From Mesorhizobium sangaii (GTDB lineage Bacteria; Pseudomonadota; Alphaproteobacteria; Rhizobiales; Rhizobiaceae): a stretch of 64,000 nt of DNA. Positions within the stretch are counted from its first letter, which is position 1. Each line of letters opens with the position of its first letter. Below, piece after piece: positions 8,601 to 16,991 of this stretch. The notes beneath the pieces were generated by a model that was given only the letters and a program-made list of their open reading frames with translations, was not told the origin of the DNA and ran no database searches. The stretch spans positions 1-64,000 of the forward strand of contig NZ_JACHEF010000005.1 in assembly GCF_014207355.1 (NCBI RefSeq). The letters run 5' to 3'. Both the position numbers and the translations under genes were made by a program.

Positions 8601-8911
8601 GGGCTTCCCTCCCCGGTTCGTCCGATGGCTGCACCATATACGCACTGGACATAAGTGTCTAGTGCGATGCGAACATGCCGCGCTTCGTCGATTTGAGCCT
8701 GTGGGAGTGATCAATTCTTTCGTGTGACCACACGTTTTTGTCGGCGTACAAAGACGCCGACGGGCGGGCCTTGCGCGCTGTCACGCAAGCATCATGTTCG
8801 CGCCGTAGACCGCTTTTCGGGGAGGCGCACGCGGCATCTTCGATGCCGCACCTCTTTCAGCTTTTTCGCCATCGGCCGCTCCGGCGCGCTTTGTCACAAA
8901 GAGGATCATCC
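8601..8911. other. 311-bp divergent intergenic region
   Basis: It lies between the FAD/GcvT operon (minus) and the phytase-like gene (plus). It holds the 26-bp interrupted palindrome at 8641-8666, a CGTGTG-AC-CACACG palindrome at 8721-8734, an 8-bp-stem hairpin at 8740-8761 (GTCGGCGT/ACGCCGAC), and a CTTTGTCACAAAG palindrome at 8889-8901 just before the ribosome-binding site. No convincing gene is seen. Confidence 0.6.
8641..8666 (-). promoter_or_regulatory. Interrupted palindrome, candidate operator of the methylamine operon
   Basis: The arms CGCACT...AGTGCG and the inner arms GACA...TGTC are perfectly symmetric around a TAAG centre, with one mismatched base pair between them. It lies about 40 bp upstream of the TTG start at 8600. 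On the minus strand a TATATG sits just downstream, so a bound regulator would cover a promoter. The regulator is unknown. Confidence 0.5.
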
Positions 8912-10393
8912 ATGAAACACCTGCCCCGAACCGCGTCGCTCGGCGTCGCGCTGGCCCTGTTCACCGCCTTGACGCCGGCGCTGGCCGACAGGACCGCGAC
9001 CGTCGGCGGCACCAGCTTCGTCAACAAGGGACTGGTCGGCGTCGGCCGCATCCCGGCCAGCCAGAAGGACAAGTTCGGCGAGACGTTCGGCTCAGGTTCC
9101 GGCATGGCGATCGACACCACCGGCTGGACGCATAGCGCCGAGGGCTACAAGGGTTCGCTCTGGCTGCTGCCGGACCGCGGCTACAACGTCGTCGGCACCA
9201 CCGACTACCGGCCGCGCCTCAACACGATCGGCATCGAGTTCGCACCGACCGCGCCTGGCGCGGCACCCGCGGCCGTCCAGGAGCAGTCCGGCGTCAAGGC
9301 GACACTCGCCGACACCATGCTCCTGACCGACGACAAGGGCGCTGATGCCACCGGCCTCGACCCACTCAACGGCGTGCGCGCAGCAAGCGGCGACACGCCG
9401 ATCCTGCCCGAGGCCAACGGCAAGCTGGCGCTCGACAACGAGGCGATCGTGCGGCTGCCCGACGGCTCGATGTTCATCTCCGACGAATACGGCCCGAACA
9501 TCTATCGGTTTTCCGCCGAAGGCCGCCTGCTGTCGGCGACCCAGCCGCCGGCTGCCCTCGTGCCGATGCGCCATGGCGCTCCGAACTTCGCCTCGGACAA
9601 TCCGGGTCCGGGTGCTGCCGAGCCCGATCCGAAGGATCCCGACACCGGCCGCCAGAACAACCAGGGCCTCGAAGGCATGGCGATGACGCCGGACGGCAAG
9701 TTCCTGATCGCCGTGCTGCAGTCGGCGCCCCGGCAGGATGGCGGCGATTCCGGCGCGACGCGCCAGAACACGCGCGCACTGGTCTATGACGCTTCCGACC
9801 TCGCCCATCTCAAGCTTGCGCATGAATATGTCGTGCCGCTGCCGGTGTTCAAGGATGCCAAGGGCAAGACCAAGGTGGCGGCGCAGAGTGAGATCGTGGC
9901 CCTATCCGACCAGACCTTCCTGATGCTGACCCGCGACAGCGGCAATGGCCAGGGGTTGAAGGGCGACACCTCGCTGCTTCGCCAGATCAACATCGTCGAT
10001 CTCTCCGCCGCGACCGACATCGCCCGTGGCGCCTTCGACGCTGCCGACAAGCCGGTGGCGCCCAAGGGCGTGCTCGACCCATCGGTGACACCGGCCAAGC
10101 TGACGCCGTTCATCGACCTCAACGACAAAGGCGAGCTCGGCCGCTTCGGCCTGCACAATGGCGCGCCGAACGACAGGAACAACCTTTCGGAAAAGTGGGA
10201 GGCGATGTCGGTGGTCAGCGTGCTCGATCCGAAGCTGCCCGACGACTATTTCCTGTTCGTGGCCAATGACAACGACTTCCTCACCCAGGACGGCTTCCAG
10301 GTCGGCGCACCCTACAAGGCAGAGGACGGCGCCGATGTCGACACCATGTTCACGGTCTATCAGGTCACGCTTCCCGGCCTCGCCAAGAAGTGA
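8912..10393 (+). CDS. Secreted esterase-like-activity-of-phytase family protein (PF13449-type)
   Basis: A 493-aa exported protein. Residues 1-24 (MKHLPRTASLGVALALFTAL ending ALA) are a Sec signal peptide. The mature part has the beta-propeller-like pattern of the family, with LPDRGYN, LPDGSMFISDEYGPNIYRF and NNQGLEGMAMTPDGKFL; the DEYGP and GLEG motifs are characteristic. The name comes from weak phytase/esterase similarity, and the true substrate is not established. ATG 8912 follows AGAGGA with 7-base spacing and starts the signal peptide, so the longer in-frame upstream extension is rejected. It is monocistronic, and a hairpin follows the stop. Confidence 0.82.
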   Translation: MKHLPRTASLGVALALFTALTPALADRTATVGGTSFVNKGLVGVGRIPASQKDKFGETFGSGSGMAIDTTGWTHSAEGYKGSLWLLPDRGYNVVGTTDYRPRLNTIGIEFAPTAPGAAPAAVQEQSGVKATLADTMLLTDDKGADATGLDPLNGVRAASGDTPILPEANGKLALDNEAIVRLPDGSMFISDEYGPNIYRFSAEGRLLSATQPPAALVPMRHGAPNFASDNPGPGAAEPDPKDPDTGRQNNQGLEGMAMTPDGKFLIAVLQSAPRQDGGDSGATRQNTRALVYDASDLAHLKLAHEYVVPLPVFKDAKGKTKVAAQSEIVALSDQTFLMLTRDSGNGQGLKGDTSLLRQINIVDLSAATDIARGAFDAADKPVAPKGVLDPSVTPAKLTPFIDLNDKGELGRFGLHNGAPNDRNNLSEKWEAMSVVSVLDPKLPDDYFLFVANDNDFLTQDGFQVGAPYKAEDGADVDTMFTVYQVTLPGLAKK

Positions 10394-10405
10394 CGACACC
10401 GACCA

Positions 10406-10430
10406 GGCGGACGCGCCAAGCGCGTCCGCC
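10406..10430. terminator. Bidirectional hairpin between convergent genes
   Basis: Perfect 10-bp GC-rich stem (GGCGGACGCG/CGCGTCCGCC) with loop CCAAG, in the 56-bp gap between two convergent genes. There is no T-run, but the position and strength suggest transcript-end formation for both. Confidence 0.6.
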
Positions 10431-10449
10431 TACGATCGTGAAGGCACAC

Positions 10450-11238
10450 TTACTGCAACATCTCCGCGTCCTTCGGTACGCCCGCGTCGATCGGCTCGGC
10501 CGTCCTGTTCGACACGGCGGTGATCTTCGCGGCGGCCGACAGGTTCGCGCGCACGAAGACCGGCGCGGGTCCGTTGACGCGGCCGTAGAGGTCGATGATG
10601 TCCTGGTTCATGAAGCGCACACAGCCGGACGAAGCGTTCTTCCCGATCGAATCCCACTCCGGCGTGCCGTGCAGCCGGTACATCGTGTCCTTGCCGTCGC
10701 GGAAGAGATACAGCGCGCGGGCGCCTAGCGGACTCTGCGGGCCGGGCGGCATGCCGTCCTTGTATTTCGCCAGTTCCGGCCGGCGCTGGATCATTTCCGG
10801 CGGCGGCGTCCAGACCGGCCACTTCTTCCTCGCCTGGACCACGGCGCTGCCGGTCCATCCGAAACCGGCCTTGCCGAGGCTGACGCCATAGCGGATAGCC
10901 TTGCCGCCGTCGCGCACCAGATAGAGGAAGTGCTCGGAGACATCGACCACGATCGTGCCGGGTTTTTCTCCGGTAGGGTCGGACACGATCTGACGCACGA
11001 ACTTCGGATCCATCTTGGCCACCGGGATCGCCGGCAGCTGATAGCCCTCGTCGACGCGCGCCGCATACATGCTTGCGACATCGCCGAAGGCCGGATCGCT
11101 TGGCGGTGCTGCCACTGGCGGCGTCACCACCTCCGTCGTGGTGCACGCCGAAAGAGCCACGGAGGCCGCGCCCAAAGCGGATGCACCGAGAAACGCGCGC
11201 CTGTTCAGGCGCTCAAAAAACAGTGGAATATCGGACAT
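10450..11238 (-). CDS. L,D-transpeptidase (YkuD/ErfK family), predicted lipoprotein
   Basis: 262 aa. The N-terminus LNRRAFLGASALGAASVALSAC combines a twin-arginine-like motif (13-14) with a lipobox ending at Cys32, so it is probably lipid-anchored in the cell envelope. The YkuD domain spans about residues 94-230. The catalytic signature is HGTP (His190) followed by SSGCVRF (Cys206). The family makes 3-3 peptidoglycan cross-links or ties proteins to the wall, which are common functions in rhizobia that carry many paralogues. It is a single gene, divergent from the MATE exporter. Confidence 0.9.
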   Translation of the reverse strand: MSDIPLFFERLNRRAFLGASALGAASVALSACTTTEVVTPPVAAPPSDPAFGDVASMYAARVDEGYQLPAIPVAKMDPKFVRQIVSDPTGEKPGTIVVDVSEHFLYLVRDGGKAIRYGVSLGKAGFGWTGSAVVQARKKWPVWTPPPEMIQRRPELAKYKDGMPPGPQSPLGARALYLFRDGKDTMYRLHGTPEWDSIGKNASSGCVRFMNQDIIDLYGRVNGPAPVFVRANLSAAAKITAVSNRTAEPIDAGVPKDAEMLQ

Positions 11239-11379
11239 GACCCCCCGGCTTACGCAAATGATCTAGTAAGGAACGCGCCCCACGCGCCCAGAACCAGTAT
11301 CCGATTACCGAAGCTTTGAGAACATGATTAGATCAAGGCACGGACCGCACTGAGATAAGCCTTCGCCGAGTTGCCTGCC

Positions 11380-12852
11380 ATGGACGACAAGATGCCCACG
11401 CGCCGGCGCACCGGCGACCTGACCAGCGGCCCGATCCCGCGCACGCTGCTGCTGTTCGCCTTGCCGGTGCTCGGCTCCAACGTGCTGCAGTCGCTCAACG
11501 GATCGATCAACGCCGTCTGGGTTGGCCGTTTTCTCGGCGAATCGGCGCTGACGGCCACCTCCAACGCCAACCTCGTCCTGTTCCTCATCCTCGGCACGGT
11601 GTTCGGCATCGGCATGGCGGCCACCATCCTGGTGGCACAGTCGGTCGGCGCCCGCGACCTGCCCGAGGCGCGCCGCATCGTCGGCACCAGCGCCACCTTC
11701 TTCTTCCTCATCTCGGCCATCTTCGCGGTCTGCGGCTGGGTCTGGGTTGATGCCATCCTCAACACGCTCGGCACCCCGGCCGATGCGCTGCCGCTGGCGC
11801 GCTCCTATCTGCGCATCATCTTTGTCGCCGTGCCGATGACGAACCTTTTGTCCTTCGTCATGACCGTGCTGCGCGGCGCCGGCGATTCACGCACGCCCTT
11901 TTTCTTCATGGCGCTCGCCGTCGTCCTCGACATCGTGCTCAACCCATTGCTCATCCGTGGCATCGGGCCATTCCCGGAGCTCGGCATCGCCGGCTCCGCC
12001 ACCGCGACGCTGATCGGCCAGACGGTCAGCGTGATCGCCATTCTGATCGTGCTCTATGTGCGTAAGCACCCGCTGCGGCTGGCCGGCGCCAACCTCGCTC
12101 TGCTACGGCCCGACCCCACATTGCTGCGCATCATCGTCTTCAAGGGCGTGCCGATGGGCCTGCAGATGATCGTCGTCTCGGCGGCGGCGCTGACGGTGAT
12201 GGGGATCGTCAACTCCTACGGTTCGCAGGTCGCCGCCGCCTACGGCATCGCCGCGCAGTTGTGGACCTACATCCAGATGCCGGCGCTCGCCATCGGTGCG
12301 GCGGTCTCCTCGATGGCGGCGCAGAATGTCGGTGCCGGCCGCTGGGACCGGATCGGCCGCATCGCCGCCTCCGGTGTCGGCTTCAACCTGGTGCTGACCG
12401 GCGCACTGGTTGCCGTGCTTTGGCTTTTCGACCGTTCGGTCCTCAGCCTGTTCCTGAGCAGCGACAGCGTTGCGATCGACATCGCCGCCCACATCAACAA
12501 TGTCGCGTCCTGGTCGTTCATCCTGTTCGGCATCACCATCGTTCTGTTCGCCACCGTGCGCGCCACCGGCGCGGTGATGCCGCCGCTGATCATCCTGGTG
12601 ATTTCGGTGCTGGTCGTGCGCACCGGCTTTGCCTATTTCATGCGCGGCGTGATCGGCGAAGAAGCGCTGTGGTGGAGTTTCCCGGCCGGCTCGATCACCT
12701 CGCTGGTGCTGGCCGCCGCCTACTACCGCTTCGGCCGCTGGCGCACCATGCACATGATCGAGGACAGGCCGGCCGCCGGCGAGCCGCCGGATACCGGCCT
12801 TGGCGTGCCGCGCCAGCGCGCGAATATGGCGCCCGAGACGCCGAACGGCTGA
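11380..12852 (+). CDS. MATE family multidrug/metabolite efflux transporter
   Basis: About 490 aa with roughly twelve hydrophobic segments in two homologous halves. Each half begins with the MATE pattern (IPRTLLLFALPVLGSNVLQSLNGSINAVWVGR at the N-terminus, LRIIVFKGVPMGLQMIV in the second half). It sits in the inner membrane and exports cationic or aromatic compounds using a Na+ or H+ gradient. ATG 11380 is preferred over the TTG at 11371; neither has a good Shine-Dalgarno. No partner genes indicate a substrate. Confidence 0.88.
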   Translation: MDDKMPTRRRTGDLTSGPIPRTLLLFALPVLGSNVLQSLNGSINAVWVGRFLGESALTATSNANLVLFLILGTVFGIGMAATILVAQSVGARDLPEARRIVGTSATFFFLISAIFAVCGWVWVDAILNTLGTPADALPLARSYLRIIFVAVPMTNLLSFVMTVLRGAGDSRTPFFFMALAVVLDIVLNPLLIRGIGPFPELGIAGSATATLIGQTVSVIAILIVLYVRKHPLRLAGANLALLRPDPTLLRIIVFKGVPMGLQMIVVSAAALTVMGIVNSYGSQVAAAYGIAAQLWTYIQMPALAIGAAVSSMAAQNVGAGRWDRIGRIAASGVGFNLVLTGALVAVLWLFDRSVLSLFLSSDSVAIDIAAHINNVASWSFILFGITIVLFATVRATGAVMPPLIILVISVLVVRTGFAYFMRGVIGEEALWWSFPAGSITSLVLAAAYYRFGRWRTMHMIEDRPAAGEPPDTGLGVPRQRANMAPETPNG

Positions 12853-13014
12853 AAGACAGGCAATGCCTCCGCAGTTCGCCGGCAACGGCGGCGAAGTGAT
12901 CTTCTTCCATCCCGAACCGTCCCGTCCCGTCCTCAAAGGTGGTCGCCCAGCCACATGGCGGGTAGCCGCCCGTCCCGCCATCGCGTAGATATCGCCGATA
13001 GAGGGGGAGGACTT

Positions 13015-13590
13015 ATGGGCAAAGGCAGGGTCGAGGCATTCACCGATGGCGTCGTGGCCATCATCATCACCATCATGGTGCTCGAGCTGAAAGTGCCGCA
13101 CGGCGAGGATGTTTCCGCCCTCTTGCCGCTGTGGCCTATCTTCTTCAGCTATGTGCTGTCCTTCATCAACGTCGGCATCTACTGGAACAATCTGCACAAC
13201 ATGTTCCACACAGTGCAGCGCGTCGACGGCCGCGTGCTGTGGGCGAACCTCAATCTTTTATTCTGGCTGTCGCTGATGCCGGTGACGACGGCCTTCATGG
13301 GCGAGAACCACTTCGCGCCGGTGCCGGTCGCCGTCTATGGCATCGATCTCGTGCTATGCGCCGTCGCCTATACGATACTGGCCGCCGCGCTGCATCGCCT
13401 GCACGGCAATGAGACCGCCTTTGCCAAGGCGCTGGGGAATGACCGCAAGGGCAAGATCTCGCTGACCCTCTACATCGCAGCCGTCCTGCTGACCTTCGTC
13501 AATCAGTGGATCGGCGTCGCGCTTTATGTGCTGGTTGCGATGATCTGGTTTGTGCCGGATAGGCGCTTCGCCCGGGTGATCGAAAAATAG
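13015..13590 (+). CDS. TMEM175-family (DUF1211) potassium channel-like membrane protein
   Basis: 191 aa. It opens GKGRVEAFTDGVVAIIITIMVLELKVP, which is the TMEM175 first-helix pattern RxxxFSD with Thr in place of Ser (FTD, residues 9-11). Five or so further hydrophobic helices follow. Bacterial members form tetrameric K+-permeable channels. ATG 13015 follows a GGGGGAGGA box by 3-5 bases, so the start is clear; an in-frame ATG 60 bp upstream lacks this. The physiological role in bacteria is poorly known. Confidence 0.8.
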   Translation: MGKGRVEAFTDGVVAIIITIMVLELKVPHGEDVSALLPLWPIFFSYVLSFINVGIYWNNLHNMFHTVQRVDGRVLWANLNLLFWLSLMPVTTAFMGENHFAPVPVAVYGIDLVLCAVAYTILAAALHRLHGNETAFAKALGNDRKGKISLTLYIAAVLLTFVNQWIGVALYVLVAMIWFVPDRRFARVIEK

Positions 13591-13645
13591 CGCTTCTTAT
13601 CTGACGCAATACGGAAAACCGCTTCACACTTTTCCTGGAATTGCT

Positions 13646-13942
13646 TTACTTGCGCATCGCTTTCAGTTTTTCCGCCACCGAGGCGGCAAGATCGGCATAG
13701 CGCTCCTCCAGCCGTTCCGCCGCCTTGATGATCGAGAAATCATGGCCAAATTTCTCCAGTGCCATGCGCAGCTTCTCGACGAACTCGGCTTGTTTCTCCA
13801 GGGCCGAAAAGAGCGTTTTCACCTGCGCTTCGCTGATGTCGGGGTTGGCCAGCATCTGCGGCACCTCGCGGCTCATCTGATCGCCGGTGGCGGTCTGTTC
13901 CTTCAGAATTGCGACCCAGTCCGTCAATCGGGAAATCTCCAT
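13646..13942 (-). CDS. Conserved-looking small helical protein of unknown function
   Basis: 98 aa, almost wholly alpha-helical, with heptad-like spacing (for example LFSALEKQAEFVEKLRMALEKFG and AAERLEERYADLAASVAEKLKAM). It has no signal peptide or membrane segment. It may be a coiled-coil partner protein. The family is not recognised. It converges on the TMEM175 gene and stands alone. Normal GC-rich codon use and the acidic/basic alternation support it as a real gene. Confidence 0.6.
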   Translation of the reverse strand: MEISRLTDWVAILKEQTATGDQMSREVPQMLANPDISEAQVKTLFSALEKQAEFVEKLRMALEKFGHDFSIIKAAERLEERYADLAASVAEKLKAMRK

Positions 13943-14016
13943 TTCTCACGGCAAAAGTCTCCTTTTGCCGAGGCAACATGCGCAGCCTCGGCCGGGCTGG
14001 TCAACCCGGGCCAGTG

Positions 14017-14061
14017 CAGGTCGCCCGAATGGGCGCAGCGGCTCTGGGACGACGACATGCA
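14017..14061 (+). repeat. Dispersed palindromic intergenic element, copy A
   Basis: A GCAGGTCGCCC...GGGACGACGACATGC unit, related to five other copies in this window (17757, 24982, 26916, 28012, 61181). Its termini (GTCG/CGAC) are inverted. It lies upstream of the SDR gene and is followed by an AAATCCC...GCGCTTTAA tail shared with copy B. Confidence 0.65.
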
Positions 14062-14188
14062 TGAAAACAAGGCCTGAAGCGCGCCCCATAAATCCCTTCA
14101 AACCCGATGCGCTTTAAGTGCAGTGAGGCTTGCGCTGCCCCGTTCCAGCGCTAAGTTCTGCGCCATCGAAAGAAGGACCCCATCGCCC

Positions 14189-15055
14189 ATGATCACCGAC
14201 GCCAAAATCCAGACCGCCCTGCCCGCTCTTGGCCCGGGCAACACCGCCGTCATCACCGGCGCCGCCAGCGGCATTGGTCTTGCGGCCGCCAAGCGGCTTG
14301 CATTGATGGGCATGAAGATCGTGCTGGCCGACATCGGCAGCGCGCGCCTTGACGAAGCCTCCCGCGCCGTTTCCGCGATTGCCGGCGAGGATGCCGTGCT
14401 TGCCGTGGCCGCCGACGTTTCGAACGCGGACGAAGTGGACCGTCTCGCCGACAGAGCGTTCGGCGCCTTCGGCGACGTGTCGCTGCTGATGAACAATGCC
14501 GGCGTCGGCAACAACCCCGGAAAGCCCTGGGAAAACCGCGATGCCTGGAGGCGGCTTCTGGACATCAATTTCTGGGGCGTCGTGCATGGCGTCGAGGCCT
14601 TCGCGCCGCGCATGCTGGCCTCGGCCAAGCCCGGCCTGATCATCAACACCGGCTCCAAGCAAGGCATCACCACACCGCCCGGCAACCTTGCCTACAATGT
14701 CTCCAAGGCTGGCATAAAGACTTATACCGAAGGCCTGGCGCATGCGCTGCGCAACGAACCCGGCGCCCATCTTGCAGCCCATCTGCTGATCCCCGGCTTC
14801 ACCTTTACCGGCCTTACCGAGGGCGCGACGGAAAAACCGGCCGGCGCCTGGACCGGCGAACAGGTCGTTGATTTCATGCTGGAATCCTTGACCAGGGGCG
14901 ATTTCTACATCCTGTGTCCGGACAATGAAGCGGCGCGGCCGCTGGATGAAAAGCGCATGGCCTGGGCGATCGGCGACATCATCGAGAACCGCCCGGCTCT
15001 GTCGCGCTGGCATCCGGACTACAAGGAGCCTTTCGCGGCCTACATGAAGCAATGA
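14189..15055 (+). CDS. Short-chain dehydrogenase/reductase (SDR) family oxidoreductase
   Basis: 288 aa. A classical SDR with TGAASGIG (cofactor loop, about residues 23-30), NNAGVG (about 102-107), the catalytic Ser in NTGSKQG, and YNVSK (Tyr and Lys). The C-terminal PDYKEPFAAYMKQ differs from short fatty-acid reductases. It acts in the cytosol on an alcohol or ketone that cannot be told from the sequence. ATG 14189 follows AGAAGGA by 10 bases, and the longer in-frame start would run through a repeat-rich leader. Confidence 0.88.
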   Translation: MITDAKIQTALPALGPGNTAVITGAASGIGLAAAKRLALMGMKIVLADIGSARLDEASRAVSAIAGEDAVLAVAADVSNADEVDRLADRAFGAFGDVSLLMNNAGVGNNPGKPWENRDAWRRLLDINFWGVVHGVEAFAPRMLASAKPGLIINTGSKQGITTPPGNLAYNVSKAGIKTYTEGLAHALRNEPGAHLAAHLLIPGFTFTGLTEGATEKPAGAWTGEQVVDFMLESLTRGDFYILCPDNEAARPLDEKRMAWAIGDIIENRPALSRWHPDYKEPFAAYMKQ

Positions 15056-15089
15056 GCGTTCTCAGCGACCGATCCTGAATTCCAGCCTT

Positions 15090-15515
15090 TCAAGCCGCGT
15101 GCTTTTTCGGCCCACGCTTCTGCGCCACGGCCTTCTTTGCCGCCACGGCGGCGATCTTCTCGTCATGCCGCTTCGCCGCACGCTCGCATTTGTCACGGAT
15201 CTCCTCGACCTCGGATTCGGTCAGATGTTCGATGCCGATGAAGTTGTTGTGACCCTCGCTGACCCGGATCAGTTCGTCGAGCTTGGCCTGGATCGCCGCG
15301 CCGTCGCGGTTCTGGGTGTTCTGGATGAGAAAGACCATCAGGAAGGTGATGACGGTCGTGCCGGTGTTGATGACGAGCTGCCAGGTGTCCGAGAAGCCGA
15401 AGAACGGCCCGCTCACCGCCCAGACCGCGACGATCAGGCAACAGACGGCAAATGTCAGTGGCAGGCCGGTTATATGGGCGACCCTGTTGGCGATCTTGGT
15501 GAAAAGCTTTTCCAT
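15090..15515 (-). CDS. Low-affinity iron permease family protein
   Basis: 141 aa. Two membrane helices (LPLTFAVCCLIVAVWAVSG and LVINTGTTVITFLMVFLIQ) precede the family signature NTQNRDGAAIQAKLDELI and a Lys-rich cytoplasmic tail ending RGPKKHAA. It matches the short bacterial members of the low-affinity iron permease family (PF04120-type). Iron transport is assumed by homology with yeast Fet4 and remains unproven for the short bacterial form. It is a single gene, convergent with the SDR. Confidence 0.85.
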   Translation of the reverse strand: MEKLFTKIANRVAHITGLPLTFAVCCLIVAVWAVSGPFFGFSDTWQLVINTGTTVITFLMVFLIQNTQNRDGAAIQAKLDELIRVSEGHNNFIGIEHLTESEVEEIRDKCERAAKRHDEKIAAVAAKKAVAQKRGPKKHAA

Positions 15516-15718
15516 CTATCGAAATCCCTGAACGCCGCGGCATAATGAGAAACAACCGGCAACCGTTTCAGGTTCCCGGCGCAAACAAAATACAACGACG
15601 CAATTAGCTACACGTATAAAGAGAACAATGCGGAAAACACACCTTATGGCTTCAATGCGACAGTGGAGGTGCAGGCAAGAGAACCTGCTCCTTCCGCTAC
15701 CCAGCGGTTTATCTCCAG

Positions 15719-15755
15719 CCCCTTCCGCCGCGCCACCCCCGCATGGCGGAAGGGG
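15719..15755 (-). terminator. Strong hairpin downstream of the hexapeptide acyltransferase
   Basis: An 11-bp perfect stem (CCCCTTCCGCC/GGCGGAAGGGG) with a 15-base loop, 11 bp after the stop at 15767. There is no long T-run. The sequence also resembles rhizobial palindromic repeats, so it may be a REP-like unit acting as a terminator. Confidence 0.5.
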
Positions 15756-15766
15756 TTTCAGTCGGA

Positions 15767-16408
15767 TCAGATGGCGTCGTTTTCCCAGCGGTCGAGGAAT
15801 GCCTCGATCGGCAATGCCTGCATGTCGGGAACCGCCTTGGCCAGCTTTTCGACCGGCCAGTCCCACCAGGCGAGCGCTTCGATACGAGCCGCGACAGCAG
15901 CCGTGAAGCGTGACCTGAGGGGTCGGGCCGGCACCCCGACGAGGATTTCGTAGGACGGTACGTTATGCGTCACCACCGCATTGGCGCCGATGACGGCGCC
16001 ATTGCCGATGGTGAGCCCGGGCATGATCACGGCGCCGTGGCCGACCCAGACATCATGGCCGATGGTCACGGCTTTCGCCTGCCGCCGCTCGCGGAATGCG
16101 GCGTCGACGCCCAGCCAGCGAAAATACTCGTTCGGCCGGTAACTGACCTTGTGCTGGGTCAGCCGCTCGATGGGGTGCTCCAGCGCGTTGATGCGGCTGT
16201 TTGAAGCAATCGAACAGAATTTGCCGATCGTCGTGTAGATGGCCTCCGAATGGCGTTCGAAATAGGAGAAGTCGCCGACCGTCACCTCGCGCAGCACCAC
16301 CCGCTCGCCGATCGAGGCATAGCGGCCGAGCTTGCAGGCCTTCAGTTCCGCGGTCGGATGGATGCGCGGCTCGGAATCCTTCGGGACGAGATTTTCGGAA
16401 CGGTCCAT
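15767..16408 (-). CDS. Hexapeptide-repeat (left-handed beta-helix) acyltransferase, phosphonate-metabolism type
   Basis: 213 aa with clear hexapeptide turns (LGRYASIGERVVLREVTVGDFSYFERHS, then VTIGHDVWVGHGAVIMPGLTIGNGAVIGANAVVT). The closing VPSYEILVGVPARPLRSRF and WWDWP match CAT-like xenobiotic acetyltransferases, particularly the phosphonate-metabolism transferase family found with phn genes. It is cytoplasmic and expected to be trimeric, acetyl-CoA dependent, with His in the WVGHGAV region. No phn genes are in this window, so the phosphonate link rests on family resemblance alone. Confidence 0.8.
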   Translation of the reverse strand: MDRSENLVPKDSEPRIHPTAELKACKLGRYASIGERVVLREVTVGDFSYFERHSEAIYTTIGKFCSIASNSRINALEHPIERLTQHKVSYRPNEYFRWLGVDAAFRERRQAKAVTIGHDVWVGHGAVIMPGLTIGNGAVIGANAVVTHNVPSYEILVGVPARPLRSRFTAAVAARIEALAWWDWPVEKLAKAVPDMQALPIEAFLDRWENDAI

Positions 16409-16463
16409 GCAGCGGCTTTACCCCTCGGCGATTGGTCCGGCAAGCGGGACCAATCACCCGTAA

Positions 16464-16481
16464 GGTCGGTTCCAGCCGACC
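16464..16481 (-). terminator. Hairpin after creA
   Basis: A 6-bp stem GGTCGG/CCGACC with a 6-base loop, beginning 4 bp past the creA stop and followed on the minus strand by TTACGGG. It is weak but well placed. Confidence 0.4.
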
Positions 16482-16484
16482 CAC

Positions 16485-16991
16485 TTATTTCGGCTTGCCG
16501 TTGGTCCACACGACGTTCTGGCCGTAGAGCGGCACGGTGGTGACCGACATCTTGGCCGAGCCGTTCTGCACCTGGCGCGAATGCGACAGGTAGATCAGCG
16601 TCTCGTTGGCCTTGTCGTAGATACGGTTCACCACCTGCTTCTTCCAGATCAGGCTGATGCCTTGCTTGAACACTTCCTCGCCAGCCTCGCTCATATCGAT
16701 GTCGCCGATGGTGATCGGGCCGGTCTGGCGGCAGGAGATCGAGGAATCGGAGGGATCCTCGAACCAGTTGCCCTTGTGCAGGCGATCGATGATGCCGCGA
16801 TCGAAATAGGAGACGTGACAGGTGATGCCCTCCACCTTCGGATCCTTGATCGCCTCGACGATGATGTCGTTGCCTAGCCAGTCGACACCGACCTTGCCGA
16901 CTTCATCGGCGACGGCCGTGCCCGCGCCGAGGACAACGCATGCGGCCAACGCGCCGCCGATCAGTTTTCGCCCAATCAGTCCCTGCAACAT
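16485..16991 (-). CDS. creA: CreA family periplasmic protein
   Basis: 168 aa. There is a signal peptide (LIGGALAACVVLGAGTAVA, cut near residue 29). The conserved CreA body follows: VGVDWLGNDIIVEAIKDPKVEGITCHVSYFDRG, then DPSDSSISCRQTGPI and a final SVTTVPLYGQNVVW. The paired Cys in ITCHVS and ISCRQ are probably disulfide-bonded in the periplasm. ATG 16991 is preceded by CAGGAGGCT; the longer in-frame start adds non-secretory sequence. CreA is widespread in proteobacteria and its function is still unknown. It is divergent from the SCO gene. Confidence 0.9.
   Translation of the reverse strand: MLQGLIGRKLIGGALAACVVLGAGTAVADEVGKVGVDWLGNDIIVEAIKDPKVEGITCHVSYFDRGIIDRLHKGNWFEDPSDSSISCRQTGPITIGDIDMSEAGEEVFKQGISLIWKKQVVNRIYDKANETLIYLSHSRQVQNGSAKMSVTTVPLYGQNVVWTNGKPK

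Noticed and set aside
8740-8761. Hairpin in the 8.7-kb gap as a transcription terminator
   Set aside because: The adjacent T-run is on the wrong side of the stem for either strand, and no gene ends there.
8778-8795. Possible Pho box (CTGTCAC-GCAA-GCATCAT) upstream of the phytase-like gene
   Set aside because: Only the first repeat matches; the second keeps four of seven bases. The coincidence with a phytase-like name is suggestive but not enough.
12853-13014. Small open frame between the MATE and TMEM175 genes
   Set aside because: It has no Shine-Dalgarno, no domain and mostly Arg/Pro composition; the real TMEM175 start is at 13015.
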